The notes: generated from the letters alone by a model not told the origin. A stretch of DNA of 64,000 nt from Planctellipticum sp942493135 (GCA_942493135.1 OW818684.1:7316001-7380000), one strand, 5' to 3'; counted from the first letter of the stretch, positions 26,623 through 35,897 are shown. A program made the numbers and translations.

Positions 26623-27498
26623 TCAGCGAGAATGCGTTTCCGGCGTCCATTGAGACAGGCAATCGCAGATCGCCTCTCGGACTGGAGACAGTCGCAGGCC
26701 AGCGCGAAGGGCTTTCGAAGAATCGAGCACGCAGTTGGAACGAGGCGTTCTGGCAGCGTGGCTCATGAACTGAGATTCGCTCTCGAAGAACTGGAACCGG
26801 CGATCTGTAAGGCCGGCTGCCTGGATCAGTTCGGTGACTTCGCTGGTCCGGATGCTGTCGGGATTCGTCAGATTGTAAACGCCATATGGAAGATGCATTT
26901 GCAGGCAGTCGAGGCACGCCCGAACGAACTCTCCCAGGTGCGTCAGCGAGTTCTCAGCTTCCAGCAACCGGTCGTAACTCAGCAGTTTCTGCAAGTAGTT
27001 CCGAGGGCTCGCCGTGTTCTCGAACGGAATTCGCATCCGCCAGATATAGCACCGGCGGGCGCCGGAGAGAATTTCTTCGCCGAGTGCTTTGGATCCTGAA
27101 TAGAAACTGCAGTTGTTCTGCCGGAAAGAAAAATTGGGAGGATCTTCTTCGGTAAAGCCTCTTCCGTCTGCCCGGCGCCCGGTATAGATGCAGCCCGATG
27201 AGACGTGCCCCCAGGGGAGGTCGAGCGATTCGCAGGCTGCGCGAATAATCCCGGGAAGTACAGCGTTCCCGACGAGGCATTCTGCCTTATGAAGCTCGCA
27301 GGCATCGACGTTTGGACGTCCCGTATAGCCGGCACAGTTAATGACGAAGTCCGCTCCGACCTCCCGCAGGACCGACTCCAGCCTCCCGGTATCGGTCGTC
27401 TCGGATCGCGAAATCGGCGTCCAGCGGATTTGCTCCGCCGCGAAGAGAGCTTGAAAGCGGGAGCCGACGTAGCCCGACGAACCAATGAACGCGATCAT
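26623..27498 (-). CDS. NRS/ER-like bifunctional dTDP-4-keto-6-deoxyglucose 3,5-epimerase/4-reductase
   Basis: A 291-residue SDR: FIGSSGYVGSRF (GxxGxxG, residues 6-12), NCAGYTGRPNVDACELHK (residues 54-71), SSGCIYTG with Cys103, the catalytic pair Tyr133/Lys137 in FYSGSKALGEE, SPRNYLQKLL with Lys171, a YNLTNP block and RSNCVLDSSK near the end. These match, from memory, the plant NRS/ER (UER1) and RHM C-terminal domain (TGRPNVDWCESHK, ATGCIF, NPRNFITKI, YNFTNPG, RSNNELDATK) better than bacterial RmlD. Plant work points to a Cys and a Lys 68 residues apart for epimerisation; Cys103 and Lys171 here are also 68 apart. One enzyme would then replace RmlC and RmlD and finish dTDP-L-rhamnose with the adjacent RmlA/RmlB. 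ATGA overlap with the upstream GT4. Confidence 0.85.
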   Translation of the reverse strand: MIAFIGSSGYVGSRFQALFAAEQIRWTPISRSETTDTGRLESVLREVGADFVINCAGYTGRPNVDACELHKAECLVGNAVLPGIIRAACESLDLPWGHVSSGCIYTGRRADGRGFTEEDPPNFSFRQNNCSFYSGSKALGEEILSGARRCYIWRMRIPFENTASPRNYLQKLLSYDRLLEAENSLTHLGEFVRACLDCLQMHLPYGVYNLTNPDSIRTSEVTELIQAAGLTDRRFQFFESESQFMSHAARTPRSNCVLDSSKALRAGLRLSPVREAICDCLSQWTPETHSR

Positions 27499-28733
27499 CC
27501 GTGGGCCATTCCGTTGTCGGGGGCGACGCCGGCGGTGCGTCCTTCAAACAATCCATCGTAAACGCGGCGTATTCTCTCCATCCGTACGCGAAAATCGTAG
27601 CGTTCCAGAATGGTTTTGCGAGCGCTGCCTCCCAGATGAGTCGACACTTCGGAGGAATTCAACACCACTGCGAGTGCCGTTGCGAGAGCAGACTCGTCCG
27701 CAGGGGAAACGAGCAGCCCATTCTGTTCGTGTTCAATCAGTCGGGGAATTCCGGCGATGGCGGTCGCGACGACAGGGACCTCAAACGCCATCGCCTCCAA
27801 CAGCACGTTTGGCAGACCTTCCCGCAGGCTGCTGAGAGCGAAGACGTCGAGGGCCTGGTAGAAGGTTTTCGTGTCCGCCACAAAACCGAGCAGCCGGAAA
27901 CGCTCCGGGCGGGACTGCTGAGCAATGAGGCTTTGAAGGCCGTGAAGCCGGTCTCCCTCGCCAGCGATGGCGAGTTGAACATCCAGCCCCTGACGGTGAA
28001 GCCGGTCAACGGCCTGGATCAGGTGGTCAAAGCCCTTTTCCTCGGAGAGCCGGCCGACGGCGCCGATCAGGGGCAGCGCTGGGTCGAAGCCGAGCTCGCG
28101 TTTAACGGAGTTTCGGTCGCGCGACCGGCGGAACTCTTCGGTATCGATGGCATTTTCGATCAGGATGCATCGGTCCGGCCGTACACTGGCCTCCAGCGAT
28201 GCGTCTTGCAGATCCTGCGAGACCGCGATGACCCGGTCGTAGAACCGGAGGGACTGCCGGTCGATCCAATAGTAGAGCGGGGTCCGCTTCGTATGCCGGA
28301 CCCAGCCGTGGACCGTGGTGACGAGTTTCATCCGATGGAAGCGTCGCAGCAGCAACCCGAGCGCGTTCGTTTTGTAGTCGTGTCCATGCCAGATGTCGAC
28401 ATTCAATTGACGGCAGACACGGAGCAGGCTGCGAACGACGGACAGGTCGGTCAGACCGCGGTCCGGGATGCCGATCAGCGGGGCGTCCGCCGCGGCGGCT
28501 CGATTGCGGATGGTCTCGAAGTCGGGATCCGCGGGGGGATAGAGGTACGCGCAGTGGGCTTCGTAGCCGGTGCCAACCAGGAATCGGGGAGAGTTCAGAA
28601 TTGTCTTGTCGGGGCCGCCCCCCGTGCCGGTCACGACGCGGGTGTGGAGTACGACTACGTTCTTCGACGGCGACGGTATGGAGTTCGATCTCGAATCGAG
28701 AACTTTGACGGTGCAATCCATCGGGAGACTCAC
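27495..28733 (-). CDS. Glycosyltransferase, GT4
   Basis: A 412-residue GT-B protein. N-terminal VLHTRVVTGTGGGPDKTILN and HDYKTNALGLLLRR; C-terminal IGAVGRLSEEKGFDHLIQAV, FRLLGFVADTKTFYQALDVF, LSSLREGLPNVLLEAMAFEV (E-x7-E motif) and PVVATAIAGIPRLI. The GTG at 28733 overlaps the stop of the GT-C gene (GTGA); an ATG lies 12 bases further in. It is directly followed (ATGA) by the rhamnose-type epimerase/reductase gene, so it could be a rhamnosyltransferase, but only by position. Confidence 0.93.
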   Translation of the reverse strand: MSLPMDCTVKVLDSRSNSIPSPSKNVVVLHTRVVTGTGGGPDKTILNSPRFLVGTGYEAHCAYLYPPADPDFETIRNRAAAADAPLIGIPDRGLTDLSVVRSLLRVCRQLNVDIWHGHDYKTNALGLLLRRFHRMKLVTTVHGWVRHTKRTPLYYWIDRQSLRFYDRVIAVSQDLQDASLEASVRPDRCILIENAIDTEEFRRSRDRNSVKRELGFDPALPLIGAVGRLSEEKGFDHLIQAVDRLHRQGLDVQLAIAGEGDRLHGLQSLIAQQSRPERFRLLGFVADTKTFYQALDVFALSSLREGLPNVLLEAMAFEVPVVATAIAGIPRLIEHEQNGLLVSPADESALATALAVVLNSSEVSTHLGGSARKTILERYDFRVRMERIRRVYDGLFEGRTAGVAPDNGMAHG

Positions 28734-30358
28734 TCCTCGCCTCTTTCAGGCGCCTTGAGAGGGTCGACGGGAGTCATTCCATCACTCGACGTTCGAATTG
28801 CCCACTGGATCAACTGCGCCGGTTCGAGCATCCGGCTGGCGCGAGCCTTTTGCGAGGGAAACTTCTGAAGAATCTGACCGATCCACTGGCGAAACCGCGG
28901 AATGTCTTCGTCGAACGCCTCCGCGGACGTCGGATTCCAGATGCTCGCCAGATCGGGACGGCGCTGTGGCGAGTAGACAACGATCTCCGCCTGATCGAGC
29001 GAGACCAGTTCGATCCCTTGAATTCTTGACATGCAAGACGTCTGCGTCGAGCGTCCCTGGCCAATCAAGCAGGAGAACGACGGTGCATGCCTGAGATCGG
29101 AGAGAGTCCAGGCGGCGATGAACTCAAAGGGTTCGAGCGCAGCGGTCGATCGCGGATACCGTGCCAGCCATTCGCGATGGGCCTGAGCCGGAGTTCCACG
29201 GCGGTCGAGTCCAGGCGCCAGCAGAGATGTCAGAAGCAGCAATGCAAAAATTGAGATCGACAGGCGAGGCGCCTTGGCGTAAAGCCGAGTCAAGGCCCAG
29301 ACGATTACAACTACCGCTGGAAGCTCCAGCCCGCACGCATACCGGGGATCGCGTTCCATGATGCGCCAGGACGTTGGCGAAGTCGTTCCATAGAAGCACC
29401 ATCCGAGACCAACGAGGAGCCACCAGGCGAACGGCCGGAAACGATCCTCGGCCTTCCAGAGCACGACACATGCACACACGACTCCCGTCCCCATCAGAAC
29501 GCCGAACTCATGACTTCCGAAGAGCACGAACAGGGGGTCCGTGAGCACTGTACCACCCGCTTTGGACGAAAAGACCAGGCTCAAATCTCCGGCGTTCGAC
29601 TGCTGATTGGAAATTGCCTGCCACCGATAGAACGCATTGCCGGTCAACGCTCCGTATGCCGCCAACTCAGCAGCCACCGTCAGTACGGGCGCAATACCGG
29701 CCCAGATAAGTGCTTCCCAGCGAAGCGGTCGCCGTCCAACCCAGAGCACCAAAAACACGGGAGTGAGCATGACGATCGTCTCTCGAAACAGATACCCGAT
29801 GGAGACGAGCACTCCGGTGATCAACAGCCACTCGCGCCGCCCGTCATCCAAACCGCGCAGCCACGCCAGAACAGCCAGCGAGCCAAAGAGACCGACGGGA
29901 ATATCAGGGAACAATTGAGTGGCATAGAGGACTGACAGCGGAAAGGTCGCCAGAAGCAGCCCGCCCCAGGCAGCGTCCTTCCAGGAAAACAGCCTGCGTA
30001 GAGTTACGTATCCGGCAACGACGATCCCGAGGCTGCAAAGCCAGGGAATCGCAACGAAGACCCATGTATCGGGACCAATGACTCTCACCAGCCATGCCGT
30101 CGGCATGGTCAAAGCCACCCGCGTCGAGCGATGAGTGGCCTCCGGCAACCAGGTCTCGCCGTAGACGTGTGAAAGGATCTGCCCGATGTAGAGAATATCG
30201 TCTCCGAGAGCAACTCCTGTATACCAGACATACCGCGCTGCGATTGCGACAATGATCACAACGATCAGCACACCCCACTCAGCAATGCCCCACTTGCGTG
30301 CGTTGACCGGCAAGATCGTATCTGTCTCCTCAATAGACATCGTCTCCGTTGCCTTCAT
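28730..30358 (-). CDS. GT-C membrane glycosyltransferase (ArnT/PMT-like)
   Basis: A 542-residue protein with about 10-11 membrane helices. The first periplasmic loop after helix 1 carries the acidic pair in VALGDDILYIGQILSHV, the usual Asp-Asp/Glu catalytic signature of GT39/ArnT-like enzymes that use polyprenyl-phosphate sugars. Further segments (LFRETIVMLTPVFLVLWVG) fit the same superfamily. The C-terminal 150 residues form a soluble domain with Cys residues. It would add a sugar in the periplasm to an exported or lipid-linked glycan, or to a protein. ATGA overlap at 30358 with the upstream gene and GTGA at 28733 with the downstream gene. Confidence 0.85.
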   Translation of the reverse strand: MKATETMSIEETDTILPVNARKWGIAEWGVLIVVIIVAIAARYVWYTGVALGDDILYIGQILSHVYGETWLPEATHRSTRVALTMPTAWLVRVIGPDTWVFVAIPWLCSLGIVVAGYVTLRRLFSWKDAAWGGLLLATFPLSVLYATQLFPDIPVGLFGSLAVLAWLRGLDDGRREWLLITGVLVSIGYLFRETIVMLTPVFLVLWVGRRPLRWEALIWAGIAPVLTVAAELAAYGALTGNAFYRWQAISNQQSNAGDLSLVFSSKAGGTVLTDPLFVLFGSHEFGVLMGTGVVCACVVLWKAEDRFRPFAWWLLVGLGWCFYGTTSPTSWRIMERDPRYACGLELPAVVVIVWALTRLYAKAPRLSISIFALLLLTSLLAPGLDRRGTPAQAHREWLARYPRSTAALEPFEFIAAWTLSDLRHAPSFSCLIGQGRSTQTSCMSRIQGIELVSLDQAEIVVYSPQRRPDLASIWNPTSAEAFDEDIPRFRQWIGQILQKFPSQKARASRMLEPAQLIQWAIRTSSDGMTPVDPLKAPERGEE

Positions 30359-31641
30359 CGTTCACCCCTTCGTGCATCGATGGCAGCGAGGATGAGTCGG
30401 CATGCATTCGCTCCGATTCCGGTCCAGGAGTACGCTTCTCTCGCTCTGACACGCGCCGCATCCGCCATCGTCGCAGCGGCAGCGGGATTTCGCAGAATTT
30501 GAGTGAGCACCGCGGAAAAGTCGCTCCGTTCCGCGATCCTCAGATGAACGCCGTCCCTGACGGCCAGTCCCTCACTGCCGACGGCAGTACTGACGACCGG
30601 AAGACCCGCAGCAAACGCCTCCAGAATCTTGATCCGCGTTCCGCCTCCGGCGTCTAGCGGCGAAGCAAGGACGGCCGACTCGCTGAGATATGGCAGCATA
30701 TCGGGAACATTGGCGTGAACTTCAACGCCGGGCAGCGTTCTGAGGCCGATGATTTCTGGCCCCGGATCCCTGCCGACGATTCGCACTTGCGCTCCAGGAA
30801 TTGTCCGTTGCACGTCAGGCAGTACTGCAGTCGCGAGAAAGCGAGCGGCTTCACAATTCGGCGGCCAATTCAGCGCTCCGACGAACAAAATGACGGGAGC
30901 TGCGTCAAGCCGACCGGTCGGCAGCGAACCGTACAATTCGGAATCGATCCCATTCGGAACAAGACATGCCTGCCTTGCCCCCCACTGCTCAAATTGATAT
31001 CGATCCGCCTCGGAGACCGCAAACAAGAGGTCGGAGCCGCGAGCGATCCGCTGCTCGCAACGGGCGATCAGCCGGCTCTCTTCACGCAGATACCAGCGCA
31101 TAGTCCGCGACCGCTCTTCTTCGGCGACACGTTGCGAAAGCTGAGAATAGACATTGTGCAGATCAACAATCGTCAACGGCTTTGGATGGGCGGCTCGCAG
31201 AGAATAGGAGGCCGCATCCAAGTGATCGAGATAGACGGCGTCATAGTGCTCCGACACGAGAAGTCGGTTGAGTCGAGTCTGTACGAGGCGTCGATGATGG
31301 CGTTGGAACATCACATACGGCATTCGACACAACCTCGCTCTGACTATCCGCATGACATCGGTCATCGCGGGTCGTGGGCGGTCGGTTCCGAAGTGACAGG
31401 TGATATTCGAAAGCATCCCCTTGTCGACCGGCAGGCCTTTCTCTGGAGCGTAGGCGGTCAGAAGATGCAGATCGAAATGCTGCGACATCGCCGATAGCAT
31501 CGACTGAGAGCGAATGAAACCTCCTCGGTCGGCTGGCCACGGAACGTGGCTGGTGATCGCGAGCATCCTCGGCCGACGCGACGGCAATTCGCTCTCGGGG
31601 GATTTAATTGCATGCAGAGGACTGTCGGCAACTTCCTTCAT
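30355..31641 (-). CDS. Glycosyltransferase, GT4, TIGR03087-like (exosortase-associated group)
   Basis: A 428-residue GT-B protein. ITSHVPWPADRGGFIRSQSM is the acceptor-side block; DLHNVYSQLSQRVAEEERS and FAVSEADRYQFEQWG follow; the donor side has LFVGALNWPPNCEAARFLAT, VRIVGRDPG, LPYLSESAVLASPLDAGGGTR, IKILEAFAAGLPVVST. This layout is that of sugar transferases found with XrtA/EPS clusters. The ATG at 31641 overlaps the stop of the FemAB-like gene (ATGA), so the longer upstream open frame is not used. It is a paralogue of 34539-35846 and 9869-11035. Confidence 0.9.
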   Translation of the reverse strand: MKEVADSPLHAIKSPESELPSRRPRMLAITSHVPWPADRGGFIRSQSMLSAMSQHFDLHLLTAYAPEKGLPVDKGMLSNITCHFGTDRPRPAMTDVMRIVRARLCRMPYVMFQRHHRRLVQTRLNRLLVSEHYDAVYLDHLDAASYSLRAAHPKPLTIVDLHNVYSQLSQRVAEEERSRTMRWYLREESRLIARCEQRIARGSDLLFAVSEADRYQFEQWGARQACLVPNGIDSELYGSLPTGRLDAAPVILFVGALNWPPNCEAARFLATAVLPDVQRTIPGAQVRIVGRDPGPEIIGLRTLPGVEVHANVPDMLPYLSESAVLASPLDAGGGTRIKILEAFAAGLPVVSTAVGSEGLAVRDGVHLRIAERSDFSAVLTQILRNPAAAATMADAARVRAREAYSWTGIGANACRLILAAIDARRGER

Positions 31642-32726
31642 GGAATTCCCCGCACGATCGACGGACCGATGCAGCGCGTCAGCCAGACTGGAAGACGCTT
31701 CCAGATTTCGATGAGACGACGGTTCCCTGGATTGTCGGGCCGGAGGGCGTCTCGGGAGCCCTGCAGCACGTGGTACTGCCACACGGAGGGGCAGGGGACC
31801 GCGCCCCACTGTTTCTTGAACCGGTAGGTATTGCCATCGACGCTGGACCGTCCGAAGTCAAACTCGGTCTGACCGCGTTCGATCGCCTTGCAGAGCAGAT
31901 TCCAGTACATCAGCATGTTGACATTGCTGGAACGGTATTCGAACAGGGCGCTCGCGCTGGGGACTTCGGTGCGGTCAGCGTCGTGAATCAGCAATGCAGC
32001 AGCGATCGGCTTCGCGCCGTCGCAAACCACACACAATTCGGCGTCGGCTCCGAGATCCCGCAGAATCGACGAGAACAGCCGCTTCCCGAAGACAGGAGTT
32101 CCGAGATCCCGCATGTTGCGGGAGAACACTTCGTAAAAGCCGTCGAGCTGGTCTGCGCCGCCCCACGCGATCGTGAATTCTGACTTCTGACCTTTGCGAA
32201 TCTGATTGCGAACCTTGGGATCCAGACCTGCCCAGAGCTCATCGGCTGACACCGGAAGCGGCCGACGCATCAGGACTTTCTCGGTGCGAACATCGGTCAG
32301 CAGCGGATGAATCTGCTCGCGTTCCTGGCGGATCTCCAAATAGCGGACGCGGAGCTCCCGAGCGAGATCGACCGCCTCGTCGATCAGTCCTGCGGCGACC
32401 GCGGGATCGTCGGTTTCGACGCCGGCGGAATTGATGTATGGCAGGCTGACAAGAAAACGTCCAAAGAGGACACTGGAAACCAGGGCCACAGGCAGGCGCC
32501 CGACGACCAGACCGCCGCGTTCGGCGATGATTTCGTAGACCGAATGATCGAGTCCATCGCGAAGCGCCGTGAGCCAGCGACGGTCGAGTCCGCCCGGAGG
32601 CCGTTGGGCCGCAGCCTCGATCCGGGGCTCCGTCACCTGGCGACGGAAAACCCGGAGCGTAGTCGCGGTTGGCGCGGCGACGGCGACTTGCACAGCAGAA
32701 TTCGAAGAAGGCACGGTAGAGACCAT
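31638..32726 (-). CDS. FemAB/GNAT-like protein of exosortase-EPS clusters (TIGR03019-like)
   Basis: A 362-residue soluble protein with two GNAT-like halves. LEIRQEREQIHPLL, the DELWAGLDPKVRNQIRKGQK segment (basic helix typical of FemAB-like peptidyl/acyl transferases), FYEVFSRNMRDLGTPVFGKR and FDFGRSSVDGNTYRFKKQWG are characteristic of the family annotated as FemAB, XrtA/PEP-CTERM-associated. It may attach an aminoacyl or acyl group to the glycan or lipid carrier; the reaction is not established. The ATG at 32726 is used (GAGAG upstream); an in-frame TTG at 32735 would overlap the previous stop. Overlaps the next gene by 4 bases. Confidence 0.87.
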   Translation of the reverse strand: MVSTVPSSNSAVQVAVAAPTATTLRVFRRQVTEPRIEAAAQRPPGGLDRRWLTALRDGLDHSVYEIIAERGGLVVGRLPVALVSSVLFGRFLVSLPYINSAGVETDDPAVAAGLIDEAVDLARELRVRYLEIRQEREQIHPLLTDVRTEKVLMRRPLPVSADELWAGLDPKVRNQIRKGQKSEFTIAWGGADQLDGFYEVFSRNMRDLGTPVFGKRLFSSILRDLGADAELCVVCDGAKPIAAALLIHDADRTEVPSASALFEYRSSNVNMLMYWNLLCKAIERGQTEFDFGRSSVDGNTYRFKKQWGAVPCPSVWQYHVLQGSRDALRPDNPGNRRLIEIWKRLPVWLTRCIGPSIVRGIP

Positions 32727-32731
32727 AACTC

Positions 32732-33349
32732 TCAAAAATCGATGGATACACTCAGGCCGTTGCGACCGAGAATCGTTGTTGAACGACGCGGGCGGGGCGC
32801 TCCCACTGCGACAACCCCGTCCGGCAGCGGACGTGTCACGATCGCGCCTGCGCCGACCACGCAGTTCGCACCGACATCCGCCATGACGACGGCATTTGCG
32901 CCGATCCAGCTTCCGGCGCCGATTCGGACGACCTGACTGCGTCCGGGCTGTTCGCGAATGGGCTTGTCGGCATCAGAGGTACCGTGCGTGTGCGGACCGC
33001 TGGGAATATGAACGCCAGGTGCAAGCAGGACGTCTCGTTCGAGAATCACCCAACCGAGATGACAGCGGGGACCGATGTAAACGTTCTCTCCAATCACCGC
33101 ATCCGCCTTCGAGAACAACGTCCCGAAGCAGATCCGGGCCGAGTGATGGCAATCTTGAAGTACTAGCGAATAGAACGCCGAGCGGAGATAGCTGCCGGTC
33201 AAACCGGGCAGCAGGCTGACAAGTTCTGACGACCCCTCAAGGGCCAGATCCCGTCCCAGCAGGCCGGCCCGGAGTCTCCACGACAGGAAGACCGGAAACA
33301 TCAGGACCAAAGCGGTCGTTCGAGCCACTGCTTTGACAATTACCTTCAC
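32732..33349 (-). CDS. Left-handed beta-helix acyltransferase (WcaF/serine-acetyltransferase-like)
   Basis: A 205-residue protein with hexapeptide repeats: VIGENVYIGPRCHLGWVI, VLLAPGVHIPSGPHTHG (His pair of the active site), VRIGAGSWIGANAVVMADVG and VVGAGAIVTRPLPDGVV. These form the left-handed beta-helix of trimeric acetyl-CoA-dependent O-acetyltransferases. A basic, moderately hydrophobic N-terminus (residues 1-30) may touch the membrane. ATGA overlap with the upstream GT4 at 33349 and a 5-base gap to the FemAB-like gene. Probably acetylates an EPS sugar. Confidence 0.9.
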   Translation of the reverse strand: MKVIVKAVARTTALVLMFPVFLSWRLRAGLLGRDLALEGSSELVSLLPGLTGSYLRSAFYSLVLQDCHHSARICFGTLFSKADAVIGENVYIGPRCHLGWVILERDVLLAPGVHIPSGPHTHGTSDADKPIREQPGRSQVVRIGAGSWIGANAVVMADVGANCVVGAGAIVTRPLPDGVVAVGAPRPRRSTTILGRNGLSVSIDF

Positions 33350-34542
33350 GATGCAGCGACCCCTCGTCCGGTGGGGGAAAGTTCTTCGAACAATCGTGCG
33401 AACTGCTGAATTGCGGCGGACTGATCAAACACGTCACAGACACGTTGCCGGGCGGACGCCCCCAAGGCCGCGCACTGAGCAGAGTCGCCGACGAGTCGTT
33501 CGATGGCAGCGGCCATCGCTACCGAATCCCCTCGCGGTACCCGCAACCCGTCGACGCCCTCCCGGACGATTTCCGGATTGCCGCCGACGTCGGTGACGAC
33601 CACCGGGCACCCGCAGGCCATTGCTTCCAGCAGCGTCAACGACGCCGCTTCGCTGATGGACGGCAGAACAAAGAGATCGGCCGCCTGCAGGATGTGCGCT
33701 ACGTCCCGGCGAACGCCCCAGAACTGAACGCGACCCACGATTCCCAGTTCCGTTGCCTGCTTCTCCAGATCCGGTCGCAGCGGCCCGTCGCCCACCAGCA
33801 GCAGATCGACATCGGGCCGATGCCGGGCCACGCGGGCAAACGCGTCCAGGAGAGTGCGGTGGTCTTTGATCGGGTGGAATCGGGCCACCGTGGCAACATA
33901 CTTGCAGTCCGGCAACAAGCCGAGCTCGCGACGAAGGGCAGGGCGGTCCGCTGCAGGTTTGAACACCGTCGGGTCGACGCCGTTGTAGATGACCCGAATC
34001 GGCTGACGCCGAAAGCCGTCCACATCCCGCACGGCGTCGGCGCTGAATCGGCAGACGGCATTGATGCGGTCCGGGAAACGCGAAAAGACGTGGCGGTTTG
34101 CGAAGCGGCGAAGCGACGACACATGATCCGGAAAATGCCGGCCATGCTCGGTGAATATCAGCCTGGCACGCCAGCCGCCAAGGAGTTGAGCGATCGCCGA
34201 GTAGAAAAAAGGCGTGTACTGGTGCGCATGAAGGATCTCGATCTGACGGGATCGGACCAGCTTTGCAATCCGCCAGGCAGCGCGGAAATCTCGTCCGGGA
34301 CGCCGTTCGACGCACACAACTTCAATGCCCTCCCGAAGCAGTTGTTCGCCGAGCGGCCCGATTTCGTCGAGGCAGATCACCGTCGGAACAATCTGCGATC
34401 CAAGATCCCGGATCATGCGGTCGACGAGCATCTCGGCCCCGGCGACGCGCATCCAGTGCATCACGAATCCGACACGAATCGGCGCAGCCACTGCAGTGAG
34501 TGTCTCGGCCGGAGGTGGAGTGACCAACGTTTTGGTAATCAC
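33346..34542 (-). CDS. Glycosyltransferase, GT4 (TIGR03088-like)
   Basis: A 398-residue GT-B protein. RVGFVMHWMRVAGAEMLVDR and HAHQYTPFFYSAIAQLLGG on the acceptor side; VATVARFHPIKDHRTLLDAF, LLVGDGPLR, VQFWGVRRDVAHILQAADL, FVLPSISEAASLTLLEAMAC (E-x7-E motif) and GCPVVVTDVGGNPEIV on the donor side. The GTG at 34542 overlaps the stop of the upstream gene (GTGA) and has GGGGAAG at the right distance. In exosortase-EPS clusters a transferase like this stands beside the TIGR03087-like one, as here. Confidence 0.92.
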   Translation of the reverse strand: MITKTLVTPPPAETLTAVAAPIRVGFVMHWMRVAGAEMLVDRMIRDLGSQIVPTVICLDEIGPLGEQLLREGIEVVCVERRPGRDFRAAWRIAKLVRSRQIEILHAHQYTPFFYSAIAQLLGGWRARLIFTEHGRHFPDHVSSLRRFANRHVFSRFPDRINAVCRFSADAVRDVDGFRRQPIRVIYNGVDPTVFKPAADRPALRRELGLLPDCKYVATVARFHPIKDHRTLLDAFARVARHRPDVDLLLVGDGPLRPDLEKQATELGIVGRVQFWGVRRDVAHILQAADLFVLPSISEAASLTLLEAMACGCPVVVTDVGGNPEIVREGVDGLRVPRGDSVAMAAAIERLVGDSAQCAALGASARQRVCDVFDQSAAIQQFARLFEELSPTGRGVAAS

Positions 34543-35846
34543 TTTGCTTCCCCCCGAGGTCTCAGGCCGCATTCGAGGAATTCTCCAAAGGGCGCGAGCC
34601 GGGCGTCCCAGTCGAAATGTGTTTCCACATGGGTCCGTCCGGCTTGCGACAGACGATTCGCCAGCGAGCTGTCGTCATAGATCATGCTGATGGACTTCAG
34701 CCACTCGTCAAACGTGTCCGCCGAAAGCGCATCTCGTCCCGCCACCGCAGAGATGCCTTCCAGCGCCTGAGTCGAGGCCACCACAGGCGTCTCGGAGGCC
34801 ATCGCCTCGAGCACCTTGTTCTGCACTCCTCGCGCAACCTCCAGCGGTGCAATCGCCGCGGTTGCTTCGAACAGATAGGGGCGTACGTCCGGAACATCGG
34901 CGTGAACACTTACGCCGGGCACTTCCGCCAGGGCGCGGACTGCCGACGTCGGCCGTCGACCGACAATCTTGAGCGTCGCAGACGGGTACCGGCTTCTGAC
35001 GGACGGCCACACCTCCCGGCAGAACCAGCGAATGCCGTCGACATTGGGGCGATAATCGAGCGCACCGAGAAAGACGATCGACTGCGGCTGGCGGGAGGCC
35101 CCCTTCGGACGCTGGAAAAAGCTGAAGTCCACACCGTTGCCGACAGCAACCGTATTCGCAGCGGGAGCAAACTTCCGATACAGATCGGCTTCCTCGCGGC
35201 TGACGAGGGTGACAACGGCAGCCCGGTCGCCAACCTGTTGTTCAACTCGGCGGAGTCGACGGCCTTCGAGTCCCAGCAGCCAGCTCTTGGGCCCGGATCC
35301 GGACCGTGAAAACTGCAGCCACTTCTCGCTGTCGACGTCGACCAGATCCATGATGAGCGGAGTGTGCCGGAGTCCAGGTCGGTTCATATAACCGGCCATT
35401 CCAGAGCAGAAGCAGACGACGGCGTCGAACGACTGTTCACGGGAGACGTCATCAATCCAGCAAGCCAGTCGGCGCGAATAGAACCAACCCTCTGTAATGC
35501 TGCGTCCGGAAAGCAGGCTGAGGCCGCCGTACAACTTGCGGGCAAATCCAATCGGAGCAATGCAGGATGCCTCGGTCAGCCCCTCGATCACCTGGACGGT
35601 TTCCTTCTTCCAAGGCTCGTCCCCCAGGCACCCCAACGACACGGTCGCCCGCTCAGACAGGTATCTCAACAGATTGTACGAGCGGATGCGGTCCCCTTTG
35701 TCCGGAGGATACGGCACCCGATGCGTCAGAAAAAGCACTCGCGGACCGGCGGAAGTGCGAGCATATGCCTGCTGCGCGACTGCAGCTGGCAGAAACTCTC
35801 GATCCACGATTGACGTCGATTCCGGCACGAGTTGTGGATTTCCCAT
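34539..35846 (-). CDS. Glycosyltransferase, GT4, TIGR03087-like (exosortase/PEP-CTERM associated)
   Basis: A 435-residue GT-B protein. VLFLTHRVPYPPDKGDRIRS, YNLLRYLSE, MDLVDVDSEKWLQFS, VAVGNGVDFSFFQRP, VFLGALDYRPNVDGIRWFCR, LKIVGRRPTSAVRAL, VSVHADVPDVRPYLFEATAA and NKVLEAMASETPVVAS match the group described as sugar transferases of the PEP-CTERM/EpsH1 system nearly block by block. The ATG at 35846 is used; a GTG at 35861 is the alternative. Gap of 51 bases to the isomerase gene upstream and GTGA overlap with the GT4 downstream. Confidence 0.93.
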   Translation of the reverse strand: MGNPQLVPESTSIVDREFLPAAVAQQAYARTSAGPRVLFLTHRVPYPPDKGDRIRSYNLLRYLSERATVSLGCLGDEPWKKETVQVIEGLTEASCIAPIGFARKLYGGLSLLSGRSITEGWFYSRRLACWIDDVSREQSFDAVVCFCSGMAGYMNRPGLRHTPLIMDLVDVDSEKWLQFSRSGSGPKSWLLGLEGRRLRRVEQQVGDRAAVVTLVSREEADLYRKFAPAANTVAVGNGVDFSFFQRPKGASRQPQSIVFLGALDYRPNVDGIRWFCREVWPSVRSRYPSATLKIVGRRPTSAVRALAEVPGVSVHADVPDVRPYLFEATAAIAPLEVARGVQNKVLEAMASETPVVASTQALEGISAVAGRDALSADTFDEWLKSISMIYDDSSLANRLSQAGRTHVETHFDWDARLAPFGEFLECGLRPRGEAK

Positions 35847-35897
35847 TCTTCTGAGCGTCACGCAGCGAGGACGGTGGCACCGAATCCAGATTCCGAC

